9,333 nt of DNA from an uncultured Gammaproteobacteria bacterium (GTDB lineage Bacteria > Pseudomonadota > Gammaproteobacteria > Pseudomonadales > Azotimanducaceae_A): assembly GCA_913049565.1 (NCBI GenBank), contig CAJWZG010000103.1:1-9333 (forward strand), written 5' to 3'. Below, in pieces: positions 1 through 6,558 of this stretch (positions are counted from its first letter, which is position 1; every line of letters starts with the position of its first letter). The position numbers and the translations under genes were made by a program. Under the pieces are notes generated by a model that made no database searches, was not told where the DNA came from, and saw only the letters and a program-made list of their open reading frames with translations.

Positions 1-2
1 AT

Positions 3-230
3 GCACTGCAGGATGCCTGGATAGAACACGGCGTTCCTCAATGCGGCTACTGCCAACCCGGCATGATTATGGCTGTGGCCGGTATGTTGAATGCAACTCC
101 CGATGCCGGCGATGCTGAGATTGATAGTCAGATCACCAATATCTGCCGATGCGGTACCTTCCAGCGAGTTCGCGATGGTGTGCATCTTGCGAAAGAAATA
201 GTTCTCAAGTCGAAGGGAGAACTGGCGTGA
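3..230 (+). CDS. [2Fe-2S]-binding small subunit of a xanthine-dehydrogenase-family hydroxylase (3' end only)
   Basis: This is the C-terminal 75 codons of an iron-sulfur subunit that enters from the left edge, so its start is outside the window. The visible part has CGYCQPG (fragment residues 14-20) and ICRCG (47-51). These hold the four cysteines (14, 17, 48, 50) of the helical [2Fe-2S] cluster that lies nearest the molybdenum cofactor in this family. The plant-ferredoxin-like domain with the other cluster must lie upstream. Its TGA overlaps the GTG start of the molybdenum subunit by four bases (GTGA), so the two are co-translated partners. By family knowledge, this subunit passes electrons from the Mo centre to an external acceptor, usually a c-type cytochrome in periplasmic members. 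The closest style is IorA-like (isoquinoline 1-oxidoreductase alpha) or an aldehyde dehydrogenase small subunit. The substrate is unknown. Confidence 0.93.
   Translation, partial: ALQDAWIEHGVPQCGYCQPGMIMAVAGMLNATPDAGDAEIDSQITNICRCGTFQRVRDGVHLAKEIVLKSKGELA
214..219 (+). promoter_or_regulatory. Ribosome binding site that supports the GTG start at 227
   Basis: AGGGAG lies seven bases before GTG 227, inside the end of the preceding gene. It favours GTG 227 over the in-frame ATG at 149. Starting at 149 would add 26 residues with no family resemblance and would place the Tat signal unusually far from the N-terminus. Confidence 0.6.
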
Positions 231-2449
231 ACAAGATTTTCGAATCCAGCAAAGCAGACGGCGCAACGAGTGGTTTTAATGTTTCTCGGCGCGGATTTTT
301 GGTAACGACGTCGACCTTGGGGGCTGGGCTGGCTCTAGGTATGACCACACGGCCAGCGGCTTCATCGGCAGCGTCGCTCGAAGAGGTCAATGCGTGGGTC
401 CATATTGCTACGGATGATACCGTTACAATTCGTATTGCCCGGTCTGAAATGGGGCAAGGCACGCTTACCGGTTTGGCTCAGCTGGTAGCAGAAGAACTTG
501 ATTGTGATTGGGATAAGGTTACTTACGAATTTCCAACGCCGGGACAAAACGTTGCGCGCGAGCGCGTCTGGGGTGATTACTCCACTGGTGGAAGTCGCGG
601 GTTGCGCGCAAGCCATCAATATGTCCGCGAGGGCGGTGCCGCAGCAAAGCTGATGTTGGTACAAGCCGCAGCAGACGGATGGGGTGTCAAAGCATCAGAT
701 TGCTCGGCAATTGACAGTGTGATCACTCATGGCCCTTCGGGTCGTACCACAACATACGGCGCAGTTGCCGCGGCGGCGGCCAAAGTGCCGGTACCGGCGA
801 AAGTGAACTTACGCGACCCGGCAGATTGGCATATTGCCGGTAAACCATTAAAGCGATTGGATACGGCCGATAAGTTGACTGGCAAGCTCGTTTACGGAGC
901 TGATATCAATCTTCCTAATATGTTGTGCGCTAGCATTATGGATTGCCCCGTTATGGGCGGAAAGTTGGTGAGCTTCGATGAGGGTGCGATTAGCAGTATG
1001 CCTGGAGTTAAACGTGCATTAGCGGTGACCACTGATGAAGGCACCCATGGTGTTGCGGTGGTAGCGGATACCTGGTGGCAAGCGCAATCGGCTCTGAAAA
1101 AGCTCCCGATCAAATGGGACCTTGGTCCCAATGCAAGTTACGACGACGCGACGCTTACTGCCATGCTCGAAGAGGGTTTGACTGCAGACGAAGCCTTCAC
1201 CGGTAACTGGGGCGGTGATATTGAAACCGCTTTTGCGTCCGCGGAAACTACCGTCGAATCGGTTTATAAGTGCCCATCACAAAACCACGCTCCCATGGAA
1301 CCCATGAACGCAACCGCACTGTTTACTAAAGCCCGCTGCGAGGTTTGGTGCCCGACGCAAAACGGTGAGGCGGCACTTGCGGCAGCATCTGCGGCGTCTG
1401 GACTACCCTTGGGCCAGTGCGAGGTTTACAAAACGATCCTAGGCGGTGGCTTCGGTCGTCGCGGTGCTGGCGATTATGTCCATCAAGCCGTAAAAATTGC
1501 CATGACGTTCCCGGGGACACCTATCAAGCTGCAATGGTCTCGCGAAGAAGATCAAAAACACGGCTTTTTTCACCCCAGTACTATGGCGAAAATGCGGGGT
1601 GCGTTGGACGCCGATGGCAACTTGACAGGGTTGCATATGCGTATTTCGGGCCAATCGATTTTAGCGGGGTTGATGCCACATGCTTTGGTTGAGGGGGCTG
1701 ACTATCTACAGTTCCAAGGTGTTATTAAGGCAGGTCTAAATCCTGCTATGGATGATCACTCCATCTGCTATGACATCCCCAACGTTATGGTTGATCACGC
1801 TATGCGAAATCCACCGATTCGGCCTGGGTTTTGGCGTGGCGTTAACGTTAATCAAAACACGATATACATGGAGTGTTTCCTTGAGGAGATGGCCCACGCC
1901 GCTGGTCGCGATCCATTAGAGTTTCGTTTGGCGTTAATGAAGAACCAACCCAAGAGCGCGGCCGTTTTGCAAGCGGTGGCGGAACAAGGCGGATGGGGCA
2001 ACGATGATGGTATGGGCCGTGGCTTGGCGGTACTGCACGCGTTTGGTAGTTATGTTGCCGCCTGCGCAGAAGTGACAGTTGACGACGATGGCAACCTTGA
2101 CATGCACCGTATCGTAGCGGCCACAGACTGCGGTATTGCCGTGAATCCGCAGCAGATCGAGGCTCAGGTTCAAGGATCCTTTGTGTATGGGTTGTCTGCT
2201 GCTCTATACAGCGAAAACACCCTGAAGAACGGAGAGATTCAAGAGGATAACTTCCATACCTATCCGTCGATGAAGATTGCCTCCATGCCCAAGGTGGAAG
2301 TGATCGTCATGCCTTCTGGGGGTTTCTACGGAGGTGTGGGCGAACCCACAATCGGCGTGGCAGCCCCAGCAGTGTTGAACGCGATTTTTGCCGCAACCGG
2401 CAAGCGTGTTCGCCAATTGCCGATGAAGGATCAAAGCCTTCGGGCCTAA
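227..2449 (+). CDS. Molybdopterin-binding large subunit, IorB/aldehyde oxidase type, Tat-exported
   Basis: This is the catalytic subunit (740 aa from GTG 227) of a two-subunit molybdenum hydroxylase of the xanthine dehydrogenase family. Such enzymes insert water-derived oxygen into aldehydes or N-heterocycles. A twin-arginine signal is visible (SRRGFLV, residues 20-26, then a hydrophobic stretch and an Ala-rich cleavage region), so the folded enzyme should be periplasmic. Cofactor-domain landmarks follow in order: QGTLTGLAQLVAEEL near 77-91, QNHAPMEPMNA at 352-362, GGGFGRR at 406-412, RGVNVNQN at 537-544, and GVGEPT at 703-708. Glu706 is the expected catalytic glutamate. Length and motif order match IorB-type subunits. 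It overlaps the iron-sulfur subunit by four bases and is followed after three bases by a small cytochrome c gene, the kind of partner that periplasmic family members use as electron acceptor. The substrate is not readable. Its joining to a sox operon is unusual. Confidence 0.93.
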   Translation: MNKIFESSKADGATSGFNVSRRGFLVTTSTLGAGLALGMTTRPAASSAASLEEVNAWVHIATDDTVTIRIARSEMGQGTLTGLAQLVAEELDCDWDKVTYEFPTPGQNVARERVWGDYSTGGSRGLRASHQYVREGGAAAKLMLVQAAADGWGVKASDCSAIDSVITHGPSGRTTTYGAVAAAAAKVPVPAKVNLRDPADWHIAGKPLKRLDTADKLTGKLVYGADINLPNMLCASIMDCPVMGGKLVSFDEGAISSMPGVKRALAVTTDEGTHGVAVVADTWWQAQSALKKLPIKWDLGPNASYDDATLTAMLEEGLTADEAFTGNWGGDIETAFASAETTVESVYKCPSQNHAPMEPMNATALFTKARCEVWCPTQNGEAALAAASAASGLPLGQCEVYKTILGGGFGRRGAGDYVHQAVKIAMTFPGTPIKLQWSREEDQKHGFFHPSTMAKMRGALDADGNLTGLHMRISGQSILAGLMPHALVEGADYLQFQGVIKAGLNPAMDDHSICYDIPNVMVDHAMRNPPIRPGFWRGVNVNQNTIYMECFLEEMAHAAGRDPLEFRLALMKNQPKSAAVLQAVAEQGGWGNDDGMGRGLAVLHAFGSYVAACAEVTVDDDGNLDMHRIVAATDCGIAVNPQQIEAQVQGSFVYGLSAALYSENTLKNGEIQEDNFHTYPSMKIASMPKVEVIVMPSGGFYGGVGEPTIGVAAPAVLNAIFAATGKRVRQLPMKDQSLRA

Positions 2450-2452
2450 CCT

Positions 2453-2761
2453 GTGAGGCGTCATGGAAGGATCCTGCCGCTACTTGCACTTGGGCTGGCC
2501 ATCGCTGGCCATGCTCAAGCAACAGCCAACGCACTGAGCCAAAGCGCCAGTCATGCGGCAGTATGCTCTGGGTGTCATGGCAGAAGCTCTGGCGAAGAGG
2601 TGCCGGCTTTAGTCCGCGATGCCCAAGCGCTTGAGCGACAAATGCTGATTTTGCAGCAGGCCAAAGGTGAAAGCGCGATGCATCGATTGATACACGCCTA
2701 CAGCGAGACACAGATTCGCGGTATTGCTCAGGTGATCGCTCAGCAAGATAAAACCCCATGA
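2453..2761 (+). CDS. fccA: Small periplasmic monoheme cytochrome c, flavocytochrome c (FccA/SoxE-like) subunit
   Basis: This is a 102-residue c-type cytochrome. From the GTG start there is a short basic n-region (RRHGR), a hydrophobic core (ILPLLALGLAIAG) and an Ala-x-Ala-type cleavage site near residue 23-25, so the product is secreted. One heme site, CSGCH, lies at 38-42. The tail, around MHRLIHAYSETQIRGIAQVI (76-95), resembles the FccA family ending, and Met76 is the likely second heme ligand. GTG 2453 is the only good start in this frame that keeps the signal peptide; its ribosome binding site is weak (AAGGA about 20 bases upstream), so it probably depends on coupling to the gene three bases before. 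Its TGA overlaps the next ATG (ATGA), and that next gene is the FccB flavoprotein, the classical partner. It could also, or instead, take electrons from the Mo hydroxylase upstream. Confidence 0.85.
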   Translation: MRRHGRILPLLALGLAIAGHAQATANALSQSASHAAVCSGCHGRSSGEEVPALVRDAQALERQMLILQQAKGESAMHRLIHAYSETQIRGIAQVIAQQDKTP

Positions 2762-4020
2762 CCGGATTACGCAGGCGACGGGTTATTGCCGCTATTGCAG
2801 CAGTTCCCTTTTTACCCGATCTTGCTATAGCTCGACCTTCGCTAGGCCGGCTGGTGATCGTCGGTGGAGGTTTTGCCGGTGCAACCTTGGCGAAGTTTGC
2901 AAAAGCCCTCGAGCCAAAGTTAAGTGTGACCTTGATTGAAGCCCAGTCGGGCTATGTCGCATGTCCCATGAGCAATCTCGTACTGGCGGGACAACGTCAG
3001 CTTACAGAGCAAATGTTTGACTACCGAGCTCTGGCTGAGAGCGGTGTCGATGTGATTTATGACTACGCTGTCGATGTCGACGCCGTGAAGCAAGTCGTCA
3101 AGCTGCAGAATAAATCAGCCGTTTCTTACGATAGGCTAGTGCTAGCCCCAGGGGTACAGCTGAACTTCGAACAGTTAAATGGTTACTCCGAAAAGGGTGC
3201 GCTTAGGATGCCTCATGCTTGGCAGGCGGGTGCGCAGACGACTTTACTGCGTCGCCAGATAGAGGCAATGCCAGACGATGGGTTGGTGATCATTAGTGTG
3301 CCCGCGGCTCCTTATCGCTGTCCGCCTGGGCCGTATGAGCGCGCTAGCCTAATGGCCAGTTACTTTAAGCTGGCGAAGCCCGAGGCAAGAATCGTCATAC
3401 TCGATAGCAACGATCGTTTTTCAAAGCAGACGCTGTTTCAGCAAGCATGGCGCGAGTTATATGGCGAGACGATCTGCTGGCAGAGCGCTTCTAACGATGG
3501 CCGTGTCATTCGAGTTGAACCTGCGAGCATGCGCGTACACACGGATTTTGATACCTATCAGCCCGATGTAGCGAACATTATTCCGCCACAGCAAGCAGGT
3601 GAAATTGCTCACATGGCAGGTGTTGTAGATAGCTCGGGTTGGTGTCCGGTGGACAGCATAAGCTTTGAATCGCGGCAGCAAAATATTCATGTCATTGGTG
3701 ATGCAGCGATTGCGACACCGATGCCGAAGTCAGCATTTGCCGCAAATGCGCAAGCAAAGGTTTGCGCGATTGCTTTAGTGCGGTTGTTTCGCGGCATGAC
3801 TCCGAGGACTTCAATACTGGCCAATACCTGCTATTCCTACTTGAGCCCTAATCAAGCGATATCAATCGCCGGGGCTTATCGAACCGAAGAAGGAGAATTT
3901 TCCTCAATTGGGGCTGCGGGTGGGGCAAGTCCACTAAAGCCCCAGCCCGGGTTGCGCGCTCAAGAGGCTGTCCATGCGGCGGACTGGTTTCGCGCCGTTA
4001 CTCGAGAGGCATTCGGTTGA
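2758..4020 (+). CDS. fccB: Flavocytochrome c sulfide dehydrogenase flavoprotein (FccB/SoxF)
   Basis: This 420-residue FAD enzyme normally oxidises sulfide (or a related sulfane sulfur) and passes electrons to its cytochrome subunit in the periplasm. An arginine-rich start (LRRRRVIAAIAAVPFLP) looks like a Tat or Tat-like signal. The FAD Rossmann motif VGGGFAG is at 35-41. YVACPMSN (67-73) holds Cys69, the position of the cysteine that binds FAD covalently in Allochromatium FccB. YRCPPGPYER (187-195 region) gives Cys188 and ANTCYSYL gives Cys358, matching the pair that forms the redox disulfide. VIGDAA (312-317) is the second FAD contact. All key cysteines are therefore kept and the enzyme looks active. 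It overlaps fccA (ATGA) and soxX (TTGA). In sox clusters this protein is called SoxF, where it can stimulate or reactivate the Sox system. True sulfide as substrate is inferred from the family. Confidence 0.95.
   Translation: MTGLRRRRVIAAIAAVPFLPDLAIARPSLGRLVIVGGGFAGATLAKFAKALEPKLSVTLIEAQSGYVACPMSNLVLAGQRQLTEQMFDYRALAESGVDVIYDYAVDVDAVKQVVKLQNKSAVSYDRLVLAPGVQLNFEQLNGYSEKGALRMPHAWQAGAQTTLLRRQIEAMPDDGLVIISVPAAPYRCPPGPYERASLMASYFKLAKPEARIVILDSNDRFSKQTLFQQAWRELYGETICWQSASNDGRVIRVEPASMRVHTDFDTYQPDVANIIPPQQAGEIAHMAGVVDSSGWCPVDSISFESRQQNIHVIGDAAIATPMPKSAFAANAQAKVCAIALVRLFRGMTPRTSILANTCYSYLSPNQAISIAGAYRTEEGEFSSIGAAGGASPLKPQPGLRAQEAVHAADWFRAVTREAFG
4004..4009 (+). promoter_or_regulatory. Ribosome binding site supporting the TTG start of soxX
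   Basis: GAGAGG lies seven bases before TTG 4017, within the last codons of fccB. This supports a TTG start overlapping the fccB stop codon (TTGA). No ATG gives a complete signal peptide in this frame. Confidence 0.55.
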
Positions 4021-4469
4021 AGATCGCAGGCGTCAGTGTGCTCATGTGCCTGAGTCTCTTCGTATTTGCTGATATAGGAGTGCAGATAAGGCCGACTATT
4101 GTGGGTGACGGCATCACAACACCTCTGAGCGAAACATCAGCATCGGCGGAGCTAGGTCGGCAAATTTTTGTCTCGCGCAATGGCGGACACTGTGTGCTGT
4201 GTCATCAAGTCAACGGTTTGGACGCGCCCTTTCAAGGCAACCTAGGGCCAGCATTGAGCGGTATCGGTGACCGCTTAAGCGTAGAGCAGATTCGCCTGCG
4301 CATAGCTGATGCCTCTATCCTTAATCCGCAGACCATCATGCCGCCCTATTATCGTAGCGAGGGCTTGCATCAGGTTGATCAAAAATATCAAGGCAAGACA
4401 GCATTAAGCGGCACCCAGGTCGAACACTTGGTAGCCTACTTGGCGCAGTTGGGGAGCACAGCAAAGTGA
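4017..4469 (+). CDS. soxX: SoxX, monoheme cytochrome c subunit of the SoxAX complex
   Basis: SoxX is the small cytochrome of L-cysteine S-thiosulfotransferase (SoxAX), which oxidatively links a sulfur substrate to the carrier cysteine of SoxY. The 150-residue product starts with a secretion signal (KIAGVSVLMCLSLFVFADIG). It has one heme motif, CVLCH, at 59-63, followed by the family signature GNLGPALSGIGDRLS (74-88). Met108 in IMPPYY is the expected second axial ligand, and the ending LVAYLAQL is typical. Its start is TTG 4017, overlapping the fccB stop, and its TGA overlaps the GTG of soxY. Length is within the family range. The gene order X-Y-Z-A matches classical sox operons. Identification is firm from the motif set together with its neighbours. 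Confidence 0.94.
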   Translation: MKIAGVSVLMCLSLFVFADIGVQIRPTIVGDGITTPLSETSASAELGRQIFVSRNGGHCVLCHQVNGLDAPFQGNLGPALSGIGDRLSVEQIRLRIADASILNPQTIMPPYYRSEGLHQVDQKYQGKTALSGTQVEHLVAYLAQLGSTAK

Positions 4470-4930
4470 AGATGAAACTACGGCGAAGGCAATTTTTGCA
4501 GGGCGCGCTGACCCTACCCATCGCCCTTGGGGCACCGCATGTTGCCGCCGAATCTGAAGCTCGCAGACGGCAAGTTGCTACCGCTATTGCCCAGGTATTC
4601 GGACCTAACCGAACTGTGCAGGCTGGCAAAGTGCAAGTTATCGTGCCGGCAATTTCAGAAAATGGTTATTCGGTTCCTGTGGCGGTGGAAGTCGATAGCC
4701 CTATGACTCGTGAGGATCATGTGCGTCGGCTGGTTGTGGTGTCTGAGGCTAATCCTTTGGCGGTAATCGCGCAGTTCGATTTGGGCCCGCTAGCTGGATT
4801 GGCTAGGGTCAATACCCGCGTTCGCTTGGCCGATTCCCAGCGCATTTACGCGGTGGCTGAGATGAACGACGGTACCCTTTGGACAGGCTACGACCATAGC
4901 ATTGTCACGTTGGCGGCCTGCGTCATATGA
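4466..4930 (+). CDS. soxY: SoxY-like sulfur carrier with an atypical Ala-Ala-Cys-Val-Ile arm
   Basis: SoxY carries sulfur intermediates on a cysteine at the tip of a flexible C-terminal arm, in a complex with SoxZ. This 154-residue protein starts with a Tat signal (LRRRQFLQGALTLPIALG, residues 5-22) and has the usual SoxY body: the hydrophobic signature near VQVIVPAISENGYSVPVAVE, then FDLGPLAG, RVNTRVRLADSQRIYAVAEM and DGTLW. Its arm ends TLAACVI. The only cysteine, Cys152, is third from the end, where classical SoxY has Gly-Gly-Cys-Gly-Gly. From memory, NCBI names a paralogue family 'SoxY-related AACIE arm protein', and this ending fits that type; I have not been able to check. GTG 4466 overlaps the soxX stop, with GGGGAG nine bases upstream; ATG 4472 is a possible alternative that keeps the Tat motif. 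Its stop overlaps soxZ (ATGA). Confidence 0.9.
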   Translation: MKMKLRRRQFLQGALTLPIALGAPHVAAESEARRRQVATAIAQVFGPNRTVQAGKVQVIVPAISENGYSVPVAVEVDSPMTREDHVRRLVVVSEANPLAVIAQFDLGPLAGLARVNTRVRLADSQRIYAVAEMNDGTLWTGYDHSIVTLAACVI

Positions 4931-5256
4931 ACGATCAACCCACGATACGGCTGTCAGTCCCAGAGCGAGCGGCACCGGGTGAAGTCGTCGAGATCAAGGT
5001 AATGATCCAACATGCTATGGAGTCGGGTTATCGGCGAGGCGCCTTTGGAGAACGCATTCCGCGAGACATTATCAAACACTTTCGCTGTAGCCTGCAGGGT
5101 GAAACCATCTTCAAAGCTGAATTTCACCCAGGCGTCGCCGCAAACCCGCTATTGAGTTTTCATATGCGCGCGGAGCAAAGCGGTACGCTGGATTTTGAGT
5201 GGGTAGATCAATCTGGCCAGCGCTGGAGCAAGCAAGCAAGGCTGGTTGTTGAATAA
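4927..5256 (+). CDS. soxZ: SoxZ, partner of the SoxYZ carrier complex
   Basis: SoxZ is the small immunoglobulin-fold partner that binds SoxY and helps present its arm to the Sox enzymes. The product has 109 residues, the usual family length, and no signal peptide. By family knowledge it is exported together with the Tat-targeted SoxY. Family landmarks are APGEVVEIKVMIQHAMESGYRR (16-37, with the conserved His-x-Met-Glu-x-Gly), IPRDIIKHFRC (44-54), AANPLLSFHMRAEQSGTLDFEW (71-92) and a final beta strand. Unlike the arm of its partner, nothing here is unusual. Its ATG overlaps the soxY stop (ATGA), so a one-to-one translation ratio is likely. Its TAA lies inside or just before the start of soxA, depending on which start soxA uses. 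Confidence 0.95.
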   Translation: MNDQPTIRLSVPERAAPGEVVEIKVMIQHAMESGYRRGAFGERIPRDIIKHFRCSLQGETIFKAEFHPGVAANPLLSFHMRAEQSGTLDFEWVDQSGQRWSKQARLVVE

Positions 5257-6064
5257 AGCGATGTGCCAGCAGTTAATCCTAGGGTTGGTTCTTGCTTTGG
5301 CGAGCTCTTGGAGCTACGCAGACGCCCTGAAAAACGACGCAATTATAGAGATGCAGGTATCGCAGCCGCCCATCGACAATCCACTGTCGGGTTATCACTT
5401 TCTTACTCCGCAAACCCAAGCCATGCAGGACGACGAATTCGCTAATCCCGGTTACCTGTGGGTGACCGCGGGTGCCGAGGCTTTTAGTGACGACATAGGC
5501 GCAGGCTCTTGTGCGAGTTGTCATAGTGCAGAGGCAATGACAGGCGTAGCGACGCGATACCCTCGTTACGATCAGCGAGCGCAAACGTTAGTGAATCTCG
5601 AAGGGCGTATCAATTTGTGCCGAGTAACTCATCAGCAACTGCCTAGATTTGCTGATGAAAGCCAAGCGTTTTTGGCCTTAAGCAGTTTCGTGACGTCGCG
5701 ATCTCAAGACATGGCCACTAATATTTCGATCACTGAAGACGCCGAGCCTTGGTTTGAACGCGGTAAAGACTATTTTTTTGAGCGGCGCGGCCAGCTCAAC
5801 TTAGCGTGCTATCAATGCCACGACGAATCTTGGGGCAAGATGCTGCGCGGCGATCGGCTCAGTCAAGGCCAGCCCAACGGTTTTCCCGCCTACCGACTCG
5901 AGTGGCAGGGTCTTGGTTCCTTGCACAGGCGTTTACAAGATTGTGAAAGTGGGGTGCGTGCGCAGACTCAAGATATTGGTTCCGAAGCCTATCTGGCGCT
6001 CGAGCTTTACTTGGTTTGGCGTTCACGAGGTTTGGTATTGGAATCACCCGGGGTGCGCCGGTAG
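5249..6064 (+). CDS. soxA: SoxA, diheme cytochrome c subunit of the SoxAX complex
   Basis: SoxA is the catalytic subunit that, with SoxX, attaches a sulfur substrate to the SoxY cysteine. Two heme motifs are present: CASCH at about 88-92 and CYQCH at about 187-191, so it is a diheme type. Between them, INLCR (around 124) offers the likely cysteine ligand of the first heme. The strongly conserved stretch DESWGKMLRGDRLSQGQP and then PAYRLEWQGLGSLHRRL leads to DCESGVRA, whose cysteine (about 232) is the active-site heme ligand that becomes modified in known SoxA. The catalytic side therefore looks intact. Start choice is open: TTG 5249 (or 5246) lies after AAGG at 5238-5241 and gives a signal peptide with a basic n-region, while ATG 5261 gives a shorter n-region without positive charge. 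TTG starts overlap the soxZ end; ATG 5261 follows it by four bases. Confidence 0.93.
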   Translation: MNKAMCQQLILGLVLALASSWSYADALKNDAIIEMQVSQPPIDNPLSGYHFLTPQTQAMQDDEFANPGYLWVTAGAEAFSDDIGAGSCASCHSAEAMTGVATRYPRYDQRAQTLVNLEGRINLCRVTHQQLPRFADESQAFLALSSFVTSRSQDMATNISITEDAEPWFERGKDYFFERRGQLNLACYQCHDESWGKMLRGDRLSQGQPNGFPAYRLEWQGLGSLHRRLQDCESGVRAQTQDIGSEAYLALELYLVWRSRGLVLESPGVRR

Positions 6065-6095
6065 TCGAGATCGCGCTATGGTGGAGTCTCTGTTT

Positions 6096-6100
6096 AGGAG
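6096..6100 (+). promoter_or_regulatory. Ribosome binding site that fixes the start at 6108
   Basis: AGGAG lies seven bases before ATG 6108 in the 43-base gap after soxA. It shows that the open frame extending back to 5913 inside soxA is not used. I see no clear promoter or terminator in this gap, so read-through from the sox genes is possible. Confidence 0.65.
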
Positions 6101-6107
6101 TAAACAA

Positions 6108-6548
6108 ATGGATCAATACCATACGCCGACTGATGAACAAGCCGCCAAGTTAATGCAAGGCGACATGGATGCCCCTGTTGCTGCGCTTAACCTGTTTTGG
6201 TTTAACGAGCGTGCTCAATATCAACCCGATGACCCTGAATATGGCACGCCTGCCGGAGACGTTACTGGCCCTGAGGCTTATGCCGCCTATGCGGCAGAGG
6301 CGGGAGGTAAGATCGCTGCGCTGGGTGGACATGTGGCTTTTAGCGTTGCCGTCGATCAAGTGATGATTGGTCCAGACAACCTCGACTGCGATACCGCAGC
6401 GATTATGGTGTTCCCTACACGCGGTGCTTTCATCCAGATGCTAACGGCACCAGATTTTCAGTCTGCCTCCCGTCACCGCAAGGCTGCGTTGGCCAATCAC
6501 ATCATGCTGCATCTCGACGGCACACCGTTTACTACTGACGCAAAATAG
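6108..6548 (+). CDS. DUF1330-like small cytoplasmic protein
   Basis: This is a 146-residue soluble protein without signal or membrane segments, with the look of the DUF1330 / dimeric alpha-beta-barrel group. The visible landmarks are VAALNLFWFNERAQY (24-38), the helix GPEAYAAYAAEAGGKIAALGGHVAF (54-78), then AIMVFPTRGAFIQML (98-112), DFQSASRHRKAALANHIML (116-134). The latter resembles the 'fPsraafl.ml.dpefq...R.aal' ending of that family. The biochemical role of the family is not established; related folds act as small monooxygenases, isomerases or binding proteins. A good ribosome binding site sits 43 bases after soxA, and the crotonase gene follows after ten bases, so it is at least in one unit with that gene. 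Family assignment is moderate; the function is unknown. Confidence 0.7.
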   Translation: MDQYHTPTDEQAAKLMQGDMDAPVAALNLFWFNERAQYQPDDPEYGTPAGDVTGPEAYAAYAAEAGGKIAALGGHVAFSVAVDQVMIGPDNLDCDTAAIMVFPTRGAFIQMLTAPDFQSASRHRKAALANHIMLHLDGTPFTTDAK

Positions 6549-6558
6549 CGAGGCTCTT

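Noticed and set aside
149..226. In-frame N-terminal extension of the Mo subunit starting at ATG 149
   Set aside because: It lies entirely inside the iron-sulfur subunit gene, has no family resemblance and would bury the Tat signal; GTG 227 has a good ribosome binding site and a 4-base overlap.
2307..2759. Minus-strand open frame of 150 codons opposite the Mo subunit end and fccA
   Set aside because: It has no recognisable domain and is antisense to two well-supported genes; an out-of-frame shadow.
4905..4930. Frameshift or sequencing error hiding a normal GGCGG arm in soxY
   Set aside because: No single insertion or deletion restores the normal ending; two compensating changes would be needed to give Gly-Gly-Cys, and the residues after the cysteine would still be Val-Ile. 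The stop also makes the expected ATGA overlap with soxZ.
5913..6107. Upstream extension of the DUF1330-like gene into soxA
   Set aside because: It overlaps the essential C-terminal part of SoxA in another frame; ATG 6108 has AGGAG at the right distance.
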